Shown: one piece after another, positions 36,189-45,121 of the stretch
Position numbering within the stretch: the first letter of the stretch is position 1
Layout of the letters: each line of letters opens with the position of its first letter
DNA from: Reyranella sp.
GTDB lineage: Bacteria > Pseudomonadota > Alphaproteobacteria > Reyranellales > Reyranellaceae
Assembly: GCF_030651995.1 (NCBI RefSeq)
Contig: NZ_JAUSBN010000004.1
Span: 36,939-100,938 of the forward strand
Direction: 5' to 3'
DNA: 64,000 nt
Program-made: the position numbers and the translations under genes
Notes under the pieces: generated by a model
Told to the model about the DNA's origin: nothing
The model's database searches: none
Seen by the model: the letters and a program-made list of their open reading frames with translations, nothing else

Positions 36189-37419
36189 ACGGGCCGCAGC
36201 ATCGAAGGTGTCGGGCGTGCGCTCATGCCTGGGCGCCCAGCAGCTTGCCGTCCTTGCGGGCGGCGCGCGCCGCACGATCGCCGGCGCTGGCCGCCGCGTC
36301 ACCGACGTAGCAGGTTCCGTCCGTCCACATGGCGTGCATGATGACAGCCAGCTTGCGCGCCACGGCCACCGTCGCCTTGCGGTGGCAGCTGCGCTTGGCC
36401 AGCGCCAGACCCCAAGTGCGCACCTTGTCGCGGCCCTTGAAGCGCGTCATCAAGGCCGATGCCGCCTCGTACAATGCGCGACGAACATCACCGTCGCCGG
36501 CCTTGCTGATGCGTCCCTGCACGTCTACCGAGGTGCCGGACTGCCAGCGTCGCGAGGTCAGGCCGAAGTACGCCGCCACGTCGCGCGAACGACGGAAGCG
36601 CAACGGATCGTCGATCGCCGTCACGAAGCTCAACGCCGTCACCGGACCGACCCCCGGGATCGCCATGAAGCGCCGACAGACCTCGTGACGGGCGACGAAC
36701 TTCACCACCAGATCATGCAGCCGGCAGTATTGCTTCCATAGCACCGCCCGTGCCGCCAACATGGCGTCCATCAGCTCGCTGGTCAGCGCATCGCCTGCCA
36801 CCGCTTCGCGCACCGCCGCGTCGAAGCCGGTGCGCCCGGTGCCCTTGATGCGGATGCCGAAGGCCTTCAGCGAATGCCGAATGGTGTTCTCGAGGTCCAG
36901 CACCCTTGCGCTTGAGGTTGCGCCGCTGCGTCAGCAGAAGCCGCAGCCGATAGCAGCTCTCCGTCTTGATATGGGCCTGGCGGAACCAGCCGGTCCGCAC
37001 GATGTGCGCCAAGGCCAATGCATCCGTGGCATCGGTCTTGTTGCGCTGGGCCGACATGGCCGCGCGCACATGCCTGGTCTCCAGGCAGACGGCCGGCAAG
37101 CCGCGCCTGGCCAGCTCGGGCTGCAGCCACGGTGACAGCGACCCTGCTTCATGACCGGCGCGCCGCAGCCGCGGCAGGAACCGCTTGAGAGCGGCCGCGA
37201 TCGTGTCCGGATCGGTCACCACCTCCGTCTGCATCTGCACCTCGCCCTTGTCGTCGACCACGCAGATCGCCGTCCGCTCCATCCCGACGTCGAAACCCGA
37301 GAAGAATTCCATCGCCCGCCTCCCGCGATGCTGCTTCACCGCAGCGACGTTAACAGCAGGCGCACCGGAGAGCTGATCGTCACCGACATCGCACGGAGCA
37401 CACCGATTACGGGCCGCAG
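36189..37419 (-). mobile_element. IS110-family insertion sequence, inactive copy
   Basis: A single IS110-type transposase occupies almost the whole interval. The 11-mer ACGGGCCGCAG occurs as a direct repeat at 36189-36199 and 37409-37419, 1220 bp apart, just outside the coding region; a shared core at both ends without inverted repeats is what IS110 insertion leaves, so these are proposed boundaries. The non-coding part upstream of the transposase (37313-37419) is where IS110-group elements may encode a bridge RNA. Confidence 0.65.
36223..37312 (-). pseudogene. IS110-family DEDD transposase, frameshifted
   Basis: ATG 37312 follows GGAGG. The N-terminal RuvC-like DEDD domain is recognisable: FSGFDVGMERTAICVV (Asp), RAGHEAGSLSPWL (Glu) and NKTDATDALALAHIVRTGW (Asp, Asp). 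The frame breaks after RRNLKRK in a GGG run at 36903-36905; dropping one G continues directly into VLDLENTIRHSLKAFGIR and the C-terminal IS110 domain (FMAIPGVGPVTALSFVTAIDDP, SRDVAAYFGLTSRRWQSG). One extra base therefore inactivates it unless the ribosome slips. Confidence 0.85.
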
Positions 37420-37504
37420 TCCATGATTCAGGATCCTGGGCCGAGAAGCCTCATGAGCTCCTTCGACAATCTGACCGAATGCCGGCATCCACGAACGCTC
37501 CGCA

Positions 37505-38323
37505 TCACGGCAACCGACTTGCGGTGCCGTGGCGTACAAACAGTCCATCAGCTGGCGGCGCCAGCGCAGATGCACCGCCAACATAACGACCGGCCGATGC
37601 TCGCTCCGATGACGTGCGCCGAGACGACGGCATGGCTGCGGGGCTCTCACGGGTACGCGCTGCAAACAGCGGCGACTCCTGCCATCTCATGACACGGCGG
37701 GTAAGAGTCGCCGCGTTGTTGACCTGTTCGTCTCCGATCAACGGGGCGAGCATGTCGACGTAGCGCCGAGTTTCCACAGGCAGCTCCCGCCCCGCCGCCA
37801 GATAGTCATCGTAACGCCGCGGGCCTGCATTGTAGGCGGCCAGGAAGCCGGGGACGCCGTAGCGATCATGCATCTCGCGCAAGTACGCGGCGCCAGCGAG
37901 AATGTTGTCGCGAGGATCATAGGGGTCGGCGCCCAACCGATGACGAGCACGCAAGTCAGCCCAAGTATCCGGCATGATCTGCATCAACCCCATGGCGCCT
38001 TGCGAGGAGAGTGCGCGCACATTTCCGCCACTCTCTACAGCCAATACGGCGCTGATCCAGGACGCCTGCACACCAAAGCGCTGCGCAGCTTCGTGGACAA
38101 AGGCGGCATAGGGATCGACAGCCGCTGCGCTCGCCGACTGCGCAGCGAGAGGCGGCTCGGCATGTGCCTTCTCGGCAAATCCAGCTGCGGTCACCACCAG
38201 CGTGATCACCGTTACCAAAGCGAACGATCGCACGACGGCTCCCGGGGACTTGGCCGGAAACGAGGGTGGGTCGCAGCGCGTCGTCAACAAACGCAACATT
38301 GTGTGGGCGTGAATGCGGTGCAT
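37505..38323 (-). CDS. Lytic transglycosylase of the conjugative element
   Basis: About 272 residues from ATG 38323, five bases behind GGAG; a GTG at 38329 is less well placed. A hydrophobic export segment (VVRSFALVTVITLVVTAAGFA) is followed by an SLT domain: WISAVLAVESGGN with catalytic Glu, SSQGAMGLMQIMPDTW, DNILAGAAYLREM and FLAAYNAGP. It locally opens peptidoglycan for the mating channel. It is followed on the coding strand by the IS110 remnant; its usual neighbour is the relaxase, which the two insertion sequences now separate. Confidence 0.93.
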   Translation of the reverse strand: MHRIHAHTMLRLLTTRCDPPSFPAKSPGAVVRSFALVTVITLVVTAAGFAEKAHAEPPLAAQSASAAAVDPYAAFVHEAAQRFGVQASWISAVLAVESGGNVRALSSQGAMGLMQIMPDTWADLRARHRLGADPYDPRDNILAGAAYLREMHDRYGVPGFLAAYNAGPRRYDDYLAAGRELPVETRRYVDMLAPLIGDEQVNNAATLTRRVMRWQESPLFAARTRESPAAMPSSRRTSSERASAGRYVGGASALAPPADGLFVRHGTASRLP

Positions 38324-38325
38324 GA

Positions 38326-38838
38326 TCACTCCTTCTCGATCCAGACGGGACGCGCATAGGCAACTACGGCAGACGTTGGGGTCGGACCAAAGTATCGTCC
38401 GTCCAGCGAGTCAGCCGATTGCCAGTTCATCAGGAAGAGTTCGTCTGCCGCGACGACGCGGCAGCCTTGCCAGGACGGAAGTGGTCGGCCCCGTCCGTCG
38501 CGCTCGCGGGCCAAGCCTACCAACTTCGCATCGATAAGGATGGCAAGCCCTCGTCGGCAGACGGTCTGCCCGGGAAGCGCCAGGACGTGCTTGAGCATGG
38601 GAACGCCGCGCGGCAGGTAGTTGCCCTCAACGAGGAAGCTCGCGAGCGGCTCTGGTGGCACGACGACGACCAGCTCAGCAGCGTAGAGTTTGTCGATCGA
38701 CTGCAGCCGGTAGAGTCCCACGGGCACGCTTGCCGAGGCATTCCACATGAAGAGTGGAAGTGCACCTTTGCCAGCGCTCACCGCCAGGATGACGACACCG
38801 GCGAGCATGGCCACAAGCACGCGCTTCCGCCCGTTCAT
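38326..38838 (-). CDS. S26-family (TraF-like) signal peptidase
   Basis: About 170 residues from ATG 38838, which overlaps the DUF2840 stop (ATGA). The N-terminal membrane helix VLVAMLAGVVILAVSAG leads to NASASVPVGLYRL, the TraF-type S26 block with the catalytic Ser, and MLKHVLALPGQTVCRRG with the general-base region; ELFLMNWQSADSLDGRYFGP is also typical. In conjugative elements it matures the pilin TrbC. Confidence 0.9.
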   Translation of the reverse strand: MNGRKRVLVAMLAGVVILAVSAGKGALPLFMWNASASVPVGLYRLQSIDKLYAAELVVVVPPEPLASFLVEGNYLPRGVPMLKHVLALPGQTVCRRGLAILIDAKLVGLARERDGRGRPLPSWQGCRVVAADELFLMNWQSADSLDGRYFGPTPTSAVVAYARPVWIEKE

Positions 38839-39299
38839 GAGCCGATCCGCTGCCGCAGAAGCCAAGCCTTGTGCCGCGCCAAGGTATAGGGCCGGAGCGC
38901 TTCGCCGACCGACAGGCGATTGTGAATGTGACGCCAATAGTCCGGGGCGGCATCGGCCGCATCGATGCCCAGCGCCTCAACGATGTCGATCATCTGCAGC
39001 ACGTGCTTGACCTTGGGCCAACCGGACGTCCGCAGCAGGATGTCGGCGCCTGGTCGTACAAACGGAACGGTCGCGCAGGTTTCGCTGGCCCGGACGGCGC
39101 GCAGGATGTCGATCCGCGACGCGACCGTGCCGTACTCGTTGGCCGCCCAGCGCACGAAGGCGAAGACGCTGCCCGGAGCAAAGGAGAGCACGCGCCGCCG
39201 CCGATCGAGGATCTGCTCCTGTGCGGCACGGCCAAAGCGGATCCAGTGTTCGGCCTGCTTCTCGAACCACAGGAGCTCGACATGCGTGAGGTCGCTCAA
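38835..39299 (-). CDS. DUF2840 family protein
   Basis: 154 residues. THVELLWFEKQAEHWIRFGRAAQEQILDRRRRVLSFAPG and EYGTVASRIDILRA are DUF2840 markers; the C-terminal half has KVKHVLQMIDIVEALGIDAADAAPDYWRHIHNRL. Its function is unknown, but it always travels with the S26 peptidase and transglycosylase in these elements, as here. The parA gene that usually precedes it is not seen; only about 240 bp separates it from repA. Confidence 0.88.
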   Translation of the reverse strand: MSDLTHVELLWFEKQAEHWIRFGRAAQEQILDRRRRVLSFAPGSVFAFVRWAANEYGTVASRIDILRAVRASETCATVPFVRPGADILLRTSGWPKVKHVLQMIDIVEALGIDAADAAPDYWRHIHNRLSVGEALRPYTLARHKAWLLRQRIGS

Positions 39300-39474
39300 G
39301 CAAGACCTCCCTCACGTGTCGCAAGCACGCTCAGCCGCAGTCCCTTTGCCGGGCAACCTGTTATCCCAGACGGTGGATGAATGCGGTCCGTTAGACAGAT
39401 TCCGAAGGAATCTGAGTTAGGGAAGTTAAGGCCGCGCCAAACTGTTGAGCGCGAACGACTTTTCCCTGATTGCG

Positions 39475-39537
39475 GTCCCCGATAGCACGAGGATCGGGTC
39501 CCCGATGGCACGATAGTCGCCGTCCCCGATAGCACGA
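39475..39537. repeat. Iteron-like direct repeats downstream of repA
   Basis: Three copies of GTCCCCGAT(A/G)GCACGA at 39475-39490, 39498-39513 and 39522-39537, spaced 23 and 24 bp start to start, about two helical turns. Equal spacing in phase beside a replication initiator gene is the pattern of RepA-binding iterons, so this may be the replication origin of the element. Confidence 0.65.
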
Positions 39538-39543
39538 GGCGAC

Positions 39544-40431
39544 TCACAGTCCGTCCCCAGGACGGAAGGTTCGCCCGTCTCGCTTCAACGTCGTGACGAA
39601 GGGGTCGCTGAGGACCGACATGAAAGCGAGACGCTCCAACCCGCGCGGACCACGATCGACGACCAGCCGGTAACCTGGCAGCGCCTGACGACGCACGATC
39701 TCGCGCACGTCGTAGGCAAAGTGTTTGAGCGGCGAGAGGCTGCCGGACTTCGCGTGCAGATGCAGAAAATCGAAGCTCCAGCCGCCAGCCTGGCGTCCGC
39801 CATGCTTGCGCACGACGCGGTAGAGCCATCGCTCCAGGCCACCCGTCAGATCGAAGTAGGCCCGGTCGATGGTGAGCACCAGTGCGTCGTCCAGCACGCC
39901 GGCATAGAACCAGTCGGGCAGAACCAACTCGAGGCCGAGGGGTCGCCCGTCGGCATCCGTGGTCTCCTTCCATTCGTTGATCCAGGAGAAGCGGTGACGT
40001 CGCCGTTCTGCAGGCTGGCGGATCGACGTCAGCACGCTCGTTGATTGGAGTCGGTCGAGCGCGGCCTTCAGACGCTCGTAGTCTCGTGCGCCAGTGCCGC
40101 GGCCGACGAAGGTCAGAATCTCGTAGGGCGTCGCCGCCATCAGGCGGGATGTCTGCAGTCCGGCGTCTCTCGCCTCGACGATCTGCGAGGCGGCCCAGAT
40201 CAGCACGTCTGCATCCCAGATGGTCGCCATGCCGTGGTCAGGAACGCCCTCGACACGGATGGCGACGGTGCGGGTGCGGTAATCGATCGGCAAGACGCGC
40301 TTGGACTTGGCCAACGAGAAGAAGGGATAGGCCATGAGGTTCTGCTGGTCCCGCGGCGCCAGGTCACCCGGCAACGCGCGAAACAGATGCAGCTGATTGC
40401 GCTCGCTGGCCCGCTTCTGCTGAGAGGTCAT
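39544..40431 (-). CDS. repA: Replication initiator protein A (RepA)
   Basis: 295 residues from ATG 40431 (GGAG about nine bases upstream). Family blocks include MAYPFFSLAKSKRVLPIDYR, GMATIWDADVLIWAASQIVEARD, MAATPYEILTFVGRGTGARDYERLKAALDRLQSTSVLTSIR and RHRFSWINEWKE, the winged-helix replication initiator found on broad-host plasmids and integrative elements. Iteron-like repeats lie just past its 3' end. The HTH gene usually found between DUF2285 and repA was not seen in 40432-40571. Confidence 0.92.
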   Translation of the reverse strand: MTSQQKRASERNQLHLFRALPGDLAPRDQQNLMAYPFFSLAKSKRVLPIDYRTRTVAIRVEGVPDHGMATIWDADVLIWAASQIVEARDAGLQTSRLMAATPYEILTFVGRGTGARDYERLKAALDRLQSTSVLTSIRQPAERRRHRFSWINEWKETTDADGRPLGLELVLPDWFYAGVLDDALVLTIDRAYFDLTGGLERWLYRVVRKHGGRQAGGWSFDFLHLHAKSGSLSPLKHFAYDVREIVRRQALPGYRLVVDRGPRGLERLAFMSVLSDPFVTTLKRDGRTFRPGDGL

Positions 40432-40571
40432 GCGCTGGCTCCGATCAGCGCCGAAGCCGGGCGGCATCGGCGGAAGCCACGACATGCCGCTTGGCGGAGG
40501 ACGACGGCGTAGGAGGATGACGGACTGGCGTGCCTTGTAAGCGGCACCCCGAGCTTCGGGGAGAGAGCCTG

Positions 40572-41328
40572 CTACCGCCCGCCTCGCAGCAGCTTCCGAT
40601 AGCCTCCGTTCATCATGGCCACCGCATCTGTGACCAGCCGAATGGTCTGGCCCCTGATAGATGACGTCTTCCAAGGGAAACGGGCGACGGTCTCCGAGCC
40701 GTAAAGCACCAGCGCAATTTCCCGATAGCTCGCTCCCGCTAGGTGACCGTCCAGCGCACGGATCATGCCGAGGAGCCGATTCCGCAGGCGGGGCGTTATC
40801 CGCCAAGCGGGCGGAAGCGCGCCTACGGGTTGGCGGTCGAGCCGCCGCTTGAAGCGCAACAGGCCGGCAAGGCGCAGCAGAACGGTCTCATCCAGCGGGA
40901 CGAGCGCCGCCATCGGCAGCGCCGGCTGCATGCCTTGAAGCCAGAGATGATGTGGGCCGCCGGCATCATCCACAACGCAAGGGCGCTCAGTCAACGGCGA
41001 CAGGTCAGCAAGCGAGTCGAAGCGATAGGCGTTACCAAATCCCTCAGGTGCAGGAACAAGAATCACTGCATGAGGTATCAGATCAGGCCGCCATAAAACC
41101 GGCGCCGCCGACCCACTGAGGCCCGGATTGCAGGCGAAAGGAAAGCCCCCAGTTCCCTCCCACTGTTTCCGAACTCAGTTCCGATTTATCCGGGTCTTCG
41201 GCAATTCCGGCATAGTCGTCTCGGTATGCGGGATTGCGCCGGAGGAACTCCCACGCGAAACCAGCACGATCCAGATTCTTCAGCGCGTCGACATAATCCG
41301 GCGACCTCCAATCGGGTCTCTTCGTCAT
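40572..41328 (-). pseudogene. DUF6499-DUF2285 protein, frameshifted
   Basis: The N-terminal part (RPDWRSPDYVDALKNLDRAGFAWEFLRRNPAYRDDYA, then GNWGLSF) is DUF6499. The frame ends at 41083, but the next frame continues smoothly from about 41130: ACNPGLSGSAAPVLWRPDLIPHAVILVPAPEGF and on through DDAGGPHHLWLQGMQPALP, DGHLAGASYREIALVLYG and AMMNGGYRKLLRGG (DUF2285). Intact homologues are single proteins, so one extra base near TTTCGCCTGC split it. The second half could be initiated separately at an ATG or TTG near 41066. Confidence 0.8.
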
Positions 41329-41481
41329 CGAAGACTCCGTTTACACACGATTACTCAGGGCTAACCGAAGCAAGCCTTTCATGCGACCAACGGTTGTTGA
41401 AGAACCCAAACACCGAACGCGCGATGTCGGCTGAAGAGGTCCCAAAGCGTCTATCTGAAGGCGCTTCTTTGATGATAACTG

Positions 41482-41745
41482 TCAGTTGCGCGATGCACGC
41501 AACAGATGCCGAAAGCCCTTCTCGGTCATCCACCGAGCCCGCGCCAAATGACTGTCATGGACCAAGCGTGCGCGCTGTGGTTCTTGCGCCGGATCGAGGC
41601 CAAAGACAATTTGCACTGCTTCCTGCCAGTTCGCGGACTCAGCGGAAGCGTCCAGCAGACGAAGATAGGTTATGAAATGCCGCTCATCATAGGCCGTCAC
41701 CTGATCGCTTTCAGGGGGGCTGTCGTCAAAGGAAGGTGTAGTCAT
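41482..41745 (-). CDS. DUF2285 small DNA-binding-type protein
   Basis: 87 residues: YDERHFITYLRLLDASAESANWQEAVQIVFGLDPAQEPQRARLVHDSHLARARWMTEKGFRHLL is a complete DUF2285 unit with a helix-turn-helix-like pattern. It is a standard member of the regulatory end of these elements, next to the XRE regulator. Function unknown; a regulatory role is inferred. Confidence 0.85.
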   Translation of the reverse strand: MTTPSFDDSPPESDQVTAYDERHFITYLRLLDASAESANWQEAVQIVFGLDPAQEPQRARLVHDSHLARARWMTEKGFRHLLRASRN

Positions 41746-41984
41746 CGCGGCTCATAAGCAGGGAGAGTTTACCGGGATCCCAGCCACCGCATAGTCACAG
41801 CCTAAGGGGCCCGTGGCGATGCACGCGGCGCATCACATCAGTCAATTCATATGATCACCATGTGAGCGGTGAAGGCCATCGAGGCCTGATCTGCATAAAA
41901 GCATAGACACATCGGCACGCCAGCAAAATGGCCGCGTATTATAGTACGTAGCGTCAAAATACGCGATTGCCTCCTATCCTGCGA

Positions 41985-42212
41985 ATGGACATTCGCAAGG
42001 TGTTCGGCGCCAACGTCCGCTCATATCGACTGGCGGCGGGCCTCAGTCAGGAGGCCGTCGCCGTTCGCATGGGCGCGGACCGAGCCTATATCAGTGCGAT
42101 CGAGCGTGGGCTGCAGAACTTCACTCTGCTGTCGATCTGGGAGATAGCGCAGGCCCTGAGCGTCCGTCCCGCTGACCTCGTGATGGAGCCTGCTCCGAAA
42201 TCGAAGTCGTGA
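41985..42212 (+). CDS. XRE-family helix-turn-helix regulator
   Basis: 75 residues from ATG 41985 (a TTG at 41967 is possible). The HTH is VRSYRLAAGLSQEAVAVRMGADRAYISAIERGLQNFTLLSIWEIAQALSV, the Cro/CI class. It is divergent from the DUF2285 genes, and 41746-41966 between them should contain both promoters; an AT-rich TATTATAGTACGTA segment near 41938 is a candidate -10 region. A small repressor at this end of the element is typical. Confidence 0.9.
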   Translation: MDIRKVFGANVRSYRLAAGLSQEAVAVRMGADRAYISAIERGLQNFTLLSIWEIAQALSVRPADLVMEPAPKSKS

Positions 42213-42643
42213 CCGCAAGGGATCGTCACCGTCAGGCGAAGACGCCCTGCCCCGCTCCAACCGAAGGGCGGCTTCGGGCGGCCGCCATCCCCTCCCAGCC
42301 GGCCGCGTTGAGATAGGTGCGTTGCCGCCAGGTTGCGACATCTCTTCCACGCGGGCCTCCAGTGCCCCCATCGTCGATCAGGTTGGCAATGATCGGCGCA
42401 TTGAAACTCGGATCGTCGAGATTGAGCGAGAGTTAGTCGGGGTCTCGCGCTTCGACCAGGGGGCCCTGTCGAACCGGATGTCCAACGTCACCAAGTGCAA
42501 ACCGGGAGTCTGTACGATGGGCCGCGCTAATAGTCTCCCCCGAGACCTCTGCAGACTGCACCTATTCATGCTTCCCGGCAGAGAATCCATTGGAGAGTTA
42601 GCACCGGAACATAGCAGTCGCCGGTCTGTGGGCCGCCTACAGT
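42213..42643. other. Intergenic region at the right edge of the element
   Basis: About 430 bases with no recognised gene. On the minus strand a stop-free stretch from about 42425 to 42237 reads NAPIIANLIDDGG...WRQRTYLNAAGWEG and ends in TGA; it looks protein-like but has no start and could be a gene remnant. The element boundary probably falls here or just beyond; no tRNA or integrase was seen. Confidence 0.4.
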
Positions 42644-43726
42644 CTATCGCGAAATCAATCGCGCCAGGCTGAGGCGCGCAATGTCGGCGGGGGCGCCGTC
42701 GGGAATCGGAAAGACGCAACTGACATTGATCTCGCAGAGAACATAGCTGTCGTCGCCTGCCGCCGTTCTGGGTCCATAGAGAAAGTCCGCGTCCCAGATG
42801 ATCGGCAGCGATGCCCGATCGATATCCAAGACCTTCGTCATCTGCGGCACCCAGTCCGTTTCCATCTTCCGCCGCAGGGCCTGGAAGGCAGGCGCCGCCG
42901 TATCGTGCATGATCCGGGGACCGGGCTCCGCGGGTGGTCCATCGACCGGCGACGTCACCAGCGCCTTGATGAGCTGATGGCCGAAGCCAACGACTTTGTC
43001 GGCCCCCATGTAGCAGCGGATCATGCCCTCCGGCAGGCGGGGTTGAAACGCCTGATCGATGATACAGCCATCGCCTTCGAGATAGCTCTCGCAACCCTCC
43101 ATGAAGCGAGCGAGCGCCACCTCTTGCGGGACGCTCCCCTTCGTGGCCTGCAGCACCGTCACGCGATCGATCGACGAGGGTGAAAGCTCGACCTTCCAGA
43201 CACCCTCTCCACCATTGCCGCGATTCTGCTTGAGGACGCGCGGTTCGGCCGATCGCAGTGTAGACGGAAACGCGCTCCGGAACTCGTCGCGTGTCCTATA
43301 GAGCCGCGTATCTGCTCCCCAACCGAGATGCTTCGTCCTGAAAAGGATTTCCTTCGTGCCCATCTTCAGGATCATGTCGGGATGGGCACTCACCCATATG
43401 CCTTTCGCGGCGACATCGCGCAGCATTGCATCGAGCACGGCACGATTACCGCCATCGAAAATCGGATTAACCCAGACGAGCACGCCATCGACCTGGAGCA
43501 GCTGCTCACGGACCTCCGACTCCATGTCGTCCGCATAGATGGCCGGGACCGCGTCGATTCCCAGAGCCGCGAGCTCAGCGAAAATCCGGCTGTAGCGATT
43601 GTTGTCGGGCGTCGCGCTGCTCCGGAGAGCTCGATCGCCAGACCATAGCACCGCCAGCTTGAAGGGTTTCGTCGTTGTCAGGATAGATCTCCGATCATGC
43701 ACGCAAAACGCGGCACCGCCGCTCAT
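42644..43726 (-). CDS. Cj0069-like ATP-grasp-fold protein
   Basis: Up to 360 residues; the start is uncertain because the first 20 residues (MSGGAAFCVHDRRSIL) have no conserved look and a later CTG/TTG is possible. FKLAVLWSGDRALRSSATPDNNRY, VNPIFDGGNRAVLDAMLRDVAAKGIWVSAHPD and RVLKQNRGNGGEGVWKVEL (nucleotide-binding glycine loop) followed by DADFLYGP and CEINVSCVFPIPD (metal-site Glu/Asn) fit an ATP-grasp ligase. The substrate is unknown. It lies downstream of a secreted protein gene, a 16-bp gap on the same strand. Confidence 0.75.
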   Translation of the reverse strand: MSGGAAFCVHDRRSILTTTKPFKLAVLWSGDRALRSSATPDNNRYSRIFAELAALGIDAVPAIYADDMESEVREQLLQVDGVLVWVNPIFDGGNRAVLDAMLRDVAAKGIWVSAHPDMILKMGTKEILFRTKHLGWGADTRLYRTRDEFRSAFPSTLRSAEPRVLKQNRGNGGEGVWKVELSPSSIDRVTVLQATKGSVPQEVALARFMEGCESYLEGDGCIIDQAFQPRLPEGMIRCYMGADKVVGFGHQLIKALVTSPVDGPPAEPGPRIMHDTAAPAFQALRRKMETDWVPQMTKVLDIDRASLPIIWDADFLYGPRTAAGDDSYVLCEINVSCVFPIPDGAPADIARLSLARLISR

Positions 43727-43742
43727 CCGCTACCGCCCCTCT

Positions 43743-44363
43743 CTAAGGCGCGGGCTGGTAGATGAAATCGTCGAAGATCGTGACGCTGTCGGCCTTGGTC
43801 CAGACGCCGACCGCGCCGGGGCCGGCGATGTGGCCATCGTCGAGTTCGATATAGGCTTTTCCGTCGAGCAGGATGCGAATGTGGGAGGCTTTGAATTCGG
43901 CACGCAGCGTGTGCCAGACATTGCCTGGCACCGGTGCATCGACGTACTTGATCGTCCTGCGCCGGCCACCTTCGGTGTAATAGAGCGCGATGTTGTTCTC
44001 GAGCGCGTTGGCGCGCGCGACATAGTAATTGTCGCCGTCCTTCCAGCGCCAGACGACACCGCCGGCCTGGTCCTCGCGGCCGGACAGCGACTTGAATTTC
44101 ACCTCGACGACACCGTCGGCAAGCGACGTGCCCTGCCTGATGCACCACGGGAACGGCCCCGATCCCGATTGCTTCAGCACGTTGGGCGGGCTGGCCGCCT
44201 TGGCAACGGCTTCGACCGACCAGCGCGACGCGCCGCCACCGGTGCTGCCGCAAAGCCAGCCCGCCGGCAGGGCGCCCGGCAGGTCACTGTCGAAGTTGAT
44301 CGTTTGTGCCTGGGCACCGGCCGCAATACCCACGACGGCGAGGCCGGCGATGATTTTCTCCAT
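43743..44363 (-). CDS. Secreted concanavalin-like protein (DUF1080/GH16-like)
   Basis: 206 residues from ATG 44363, six bases after GGAG. Signal peptide MEKIIAGLAVVGIAAGAQAQ, then a jelly-roll type sequence (INFDSDLPGALPAGWLC, GVVEVKFKSLSG, GVVWRWKDGDNYYVARANALENNIALYY, WHTLRAEFKASHIRILLDGKAYIELDD, GAVGVWTKADSVTIFDDF). This resembles family-16-like/3-keto-disaccharide hydrolase lectin domains; catalytic residues cannot be assigned. Eleven bases separate it from the SOD gene upstream, so it may be co-transcribed with the chromate genes. Confidence 0.72.
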   Translation of the reverse strand: MEKIIAGLAVVGIAAGAQAQTINFDSDLPGALPAGWLCGSTGGGASRWSVEAVAKAASPPNVLKQSGSGPFPWCIRQGTSLADGVVEVKFKSLSGREDQAGGVVWRWKDGDNYYVARANALENNIALYYTEGGRRRTIKYVDAPVPGNVWHTLRAEFKASHIRILLDGKAYIELDDGHIAGPGAVGVWTKADSVTIFDDFIYQPAP

Positions 44364-44374
44364 GATCATCTCCG

Positions 44375-45091
44375 TCAGCTTTCCCTGGAGAAGCGCTCGT
44401 ACAACGCCTGGGCGTTGCTCCAGCGGATGCCCTGCATGAAGGTGTCGACATAGGCGGCGGCACGGGCGCCGTAGTCCATGTGATAGGCGTGCTCGTACAT
44501 ATCGAGCGCCAGGATCGGCCGCCCGCCCGCCGGCGTCATGGTGTGGTCGGCGGCCCAGCTGTTGATCAGCCGCTTGTCGTGCGGCGAATAGCTGAGAAGC
44601 ACCCAGCCCGAACCGCCGCCCAGTGCCTTGCCGGTGGCCGAGAACTCGGCCTTCCAGCGCGCGATGCTGCCGAAATCGCGGACCATCGCCTCGGCGAGCG
44701 CGCCCGTCGGATCGCCCTCGCCGGCCAGGCCATCGAAGTAGAGCTCGTGGATGATCATCGAATTGGCCGCGATCAGCTCCTCGCGCTTCAGCCCGTTGAC
44801 CACGAACACCGGTGCCGCGGCGACGTCGAGGGCCGCGAGCTGCGCCGTGATGGCGTTCAGCCGCTTCACCGCGCCGCTGTAATTGTTCTCGTAGTGGCTC
44901 ACCAGGAGCTTCTCGGAGAAGCCTTTCACCTTGGCCGGATCGAATGGCAGCTTCTTGATCGCATATTCCATCTTCGGCACCGCAGGAGCGGTCTGCGCTC
45001 CTGCTCTACCCGGCAGCGCCGTCGTGGCGAGCGCCACGGTTGCAACAGTGGCGGCACCGATCAGATCGCGTCTCGTTGGATGCTTGGTCAT
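44375..45091 (-). CDS. sod: TAT-exported iron/manganese superoxide dismutase
   Basis: 238 residues from ATG 45091 behind AGGAGG. A twin-arginine signal (TRRDLIGAATVATVALATTALPGRAGAQ) precedes an Fe/Mn SOD domain with the metal ligands in SHYENNYSGAVKRLN (His), MIIHELYFD (His) and LALDMYEHAYHMDY (Asp, His). GGGSGWVLL is the usual C-domain block. It should detoxify superoxide outside the cytoplasm and lies directly downstream of chrA, 30 bp away. A paralogous SOD domain is fused to rhodanese on the other side of the divergent promoter. Confidence 0.92.
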   Translation of the reverse strand: MTKHPTRRDLIGAATVATVALATTALPGRAGAQTAPAVPKMEYAIKKLPFDPAKVKGFSEKLLVSHYENNYSGAVKRLNAITAQLAALDVAAAPVFVVNGLKREELIAANSMIIHELYFDGLAGEGDPTGALAEAMVRDFGSIARWKAEFSATGKALGGGSGWVLLSYSPHDKRLINSWAADHTMTPAGGRPILALDMYEHAYHMDYGARAAAYVDTFMQGIRWSNAQALYERFSRES

Positions 45092-45121
45092 TCGTTCCTC
45101 CTGTTGAAAGGGTCGATTCAC

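Noticed and set aside
39475..39537. CRISPR array
   Set aside because: The three repeats are 16 bp with 7-8 bp gaps; spacers are too short and no cas genes are present. Iterons fit better.
42213..42643. tRNA attachment site for the element
   Set aside because: Looked for a T-arm/acceptor pattern and a direct repeat matching the left side; none seen.
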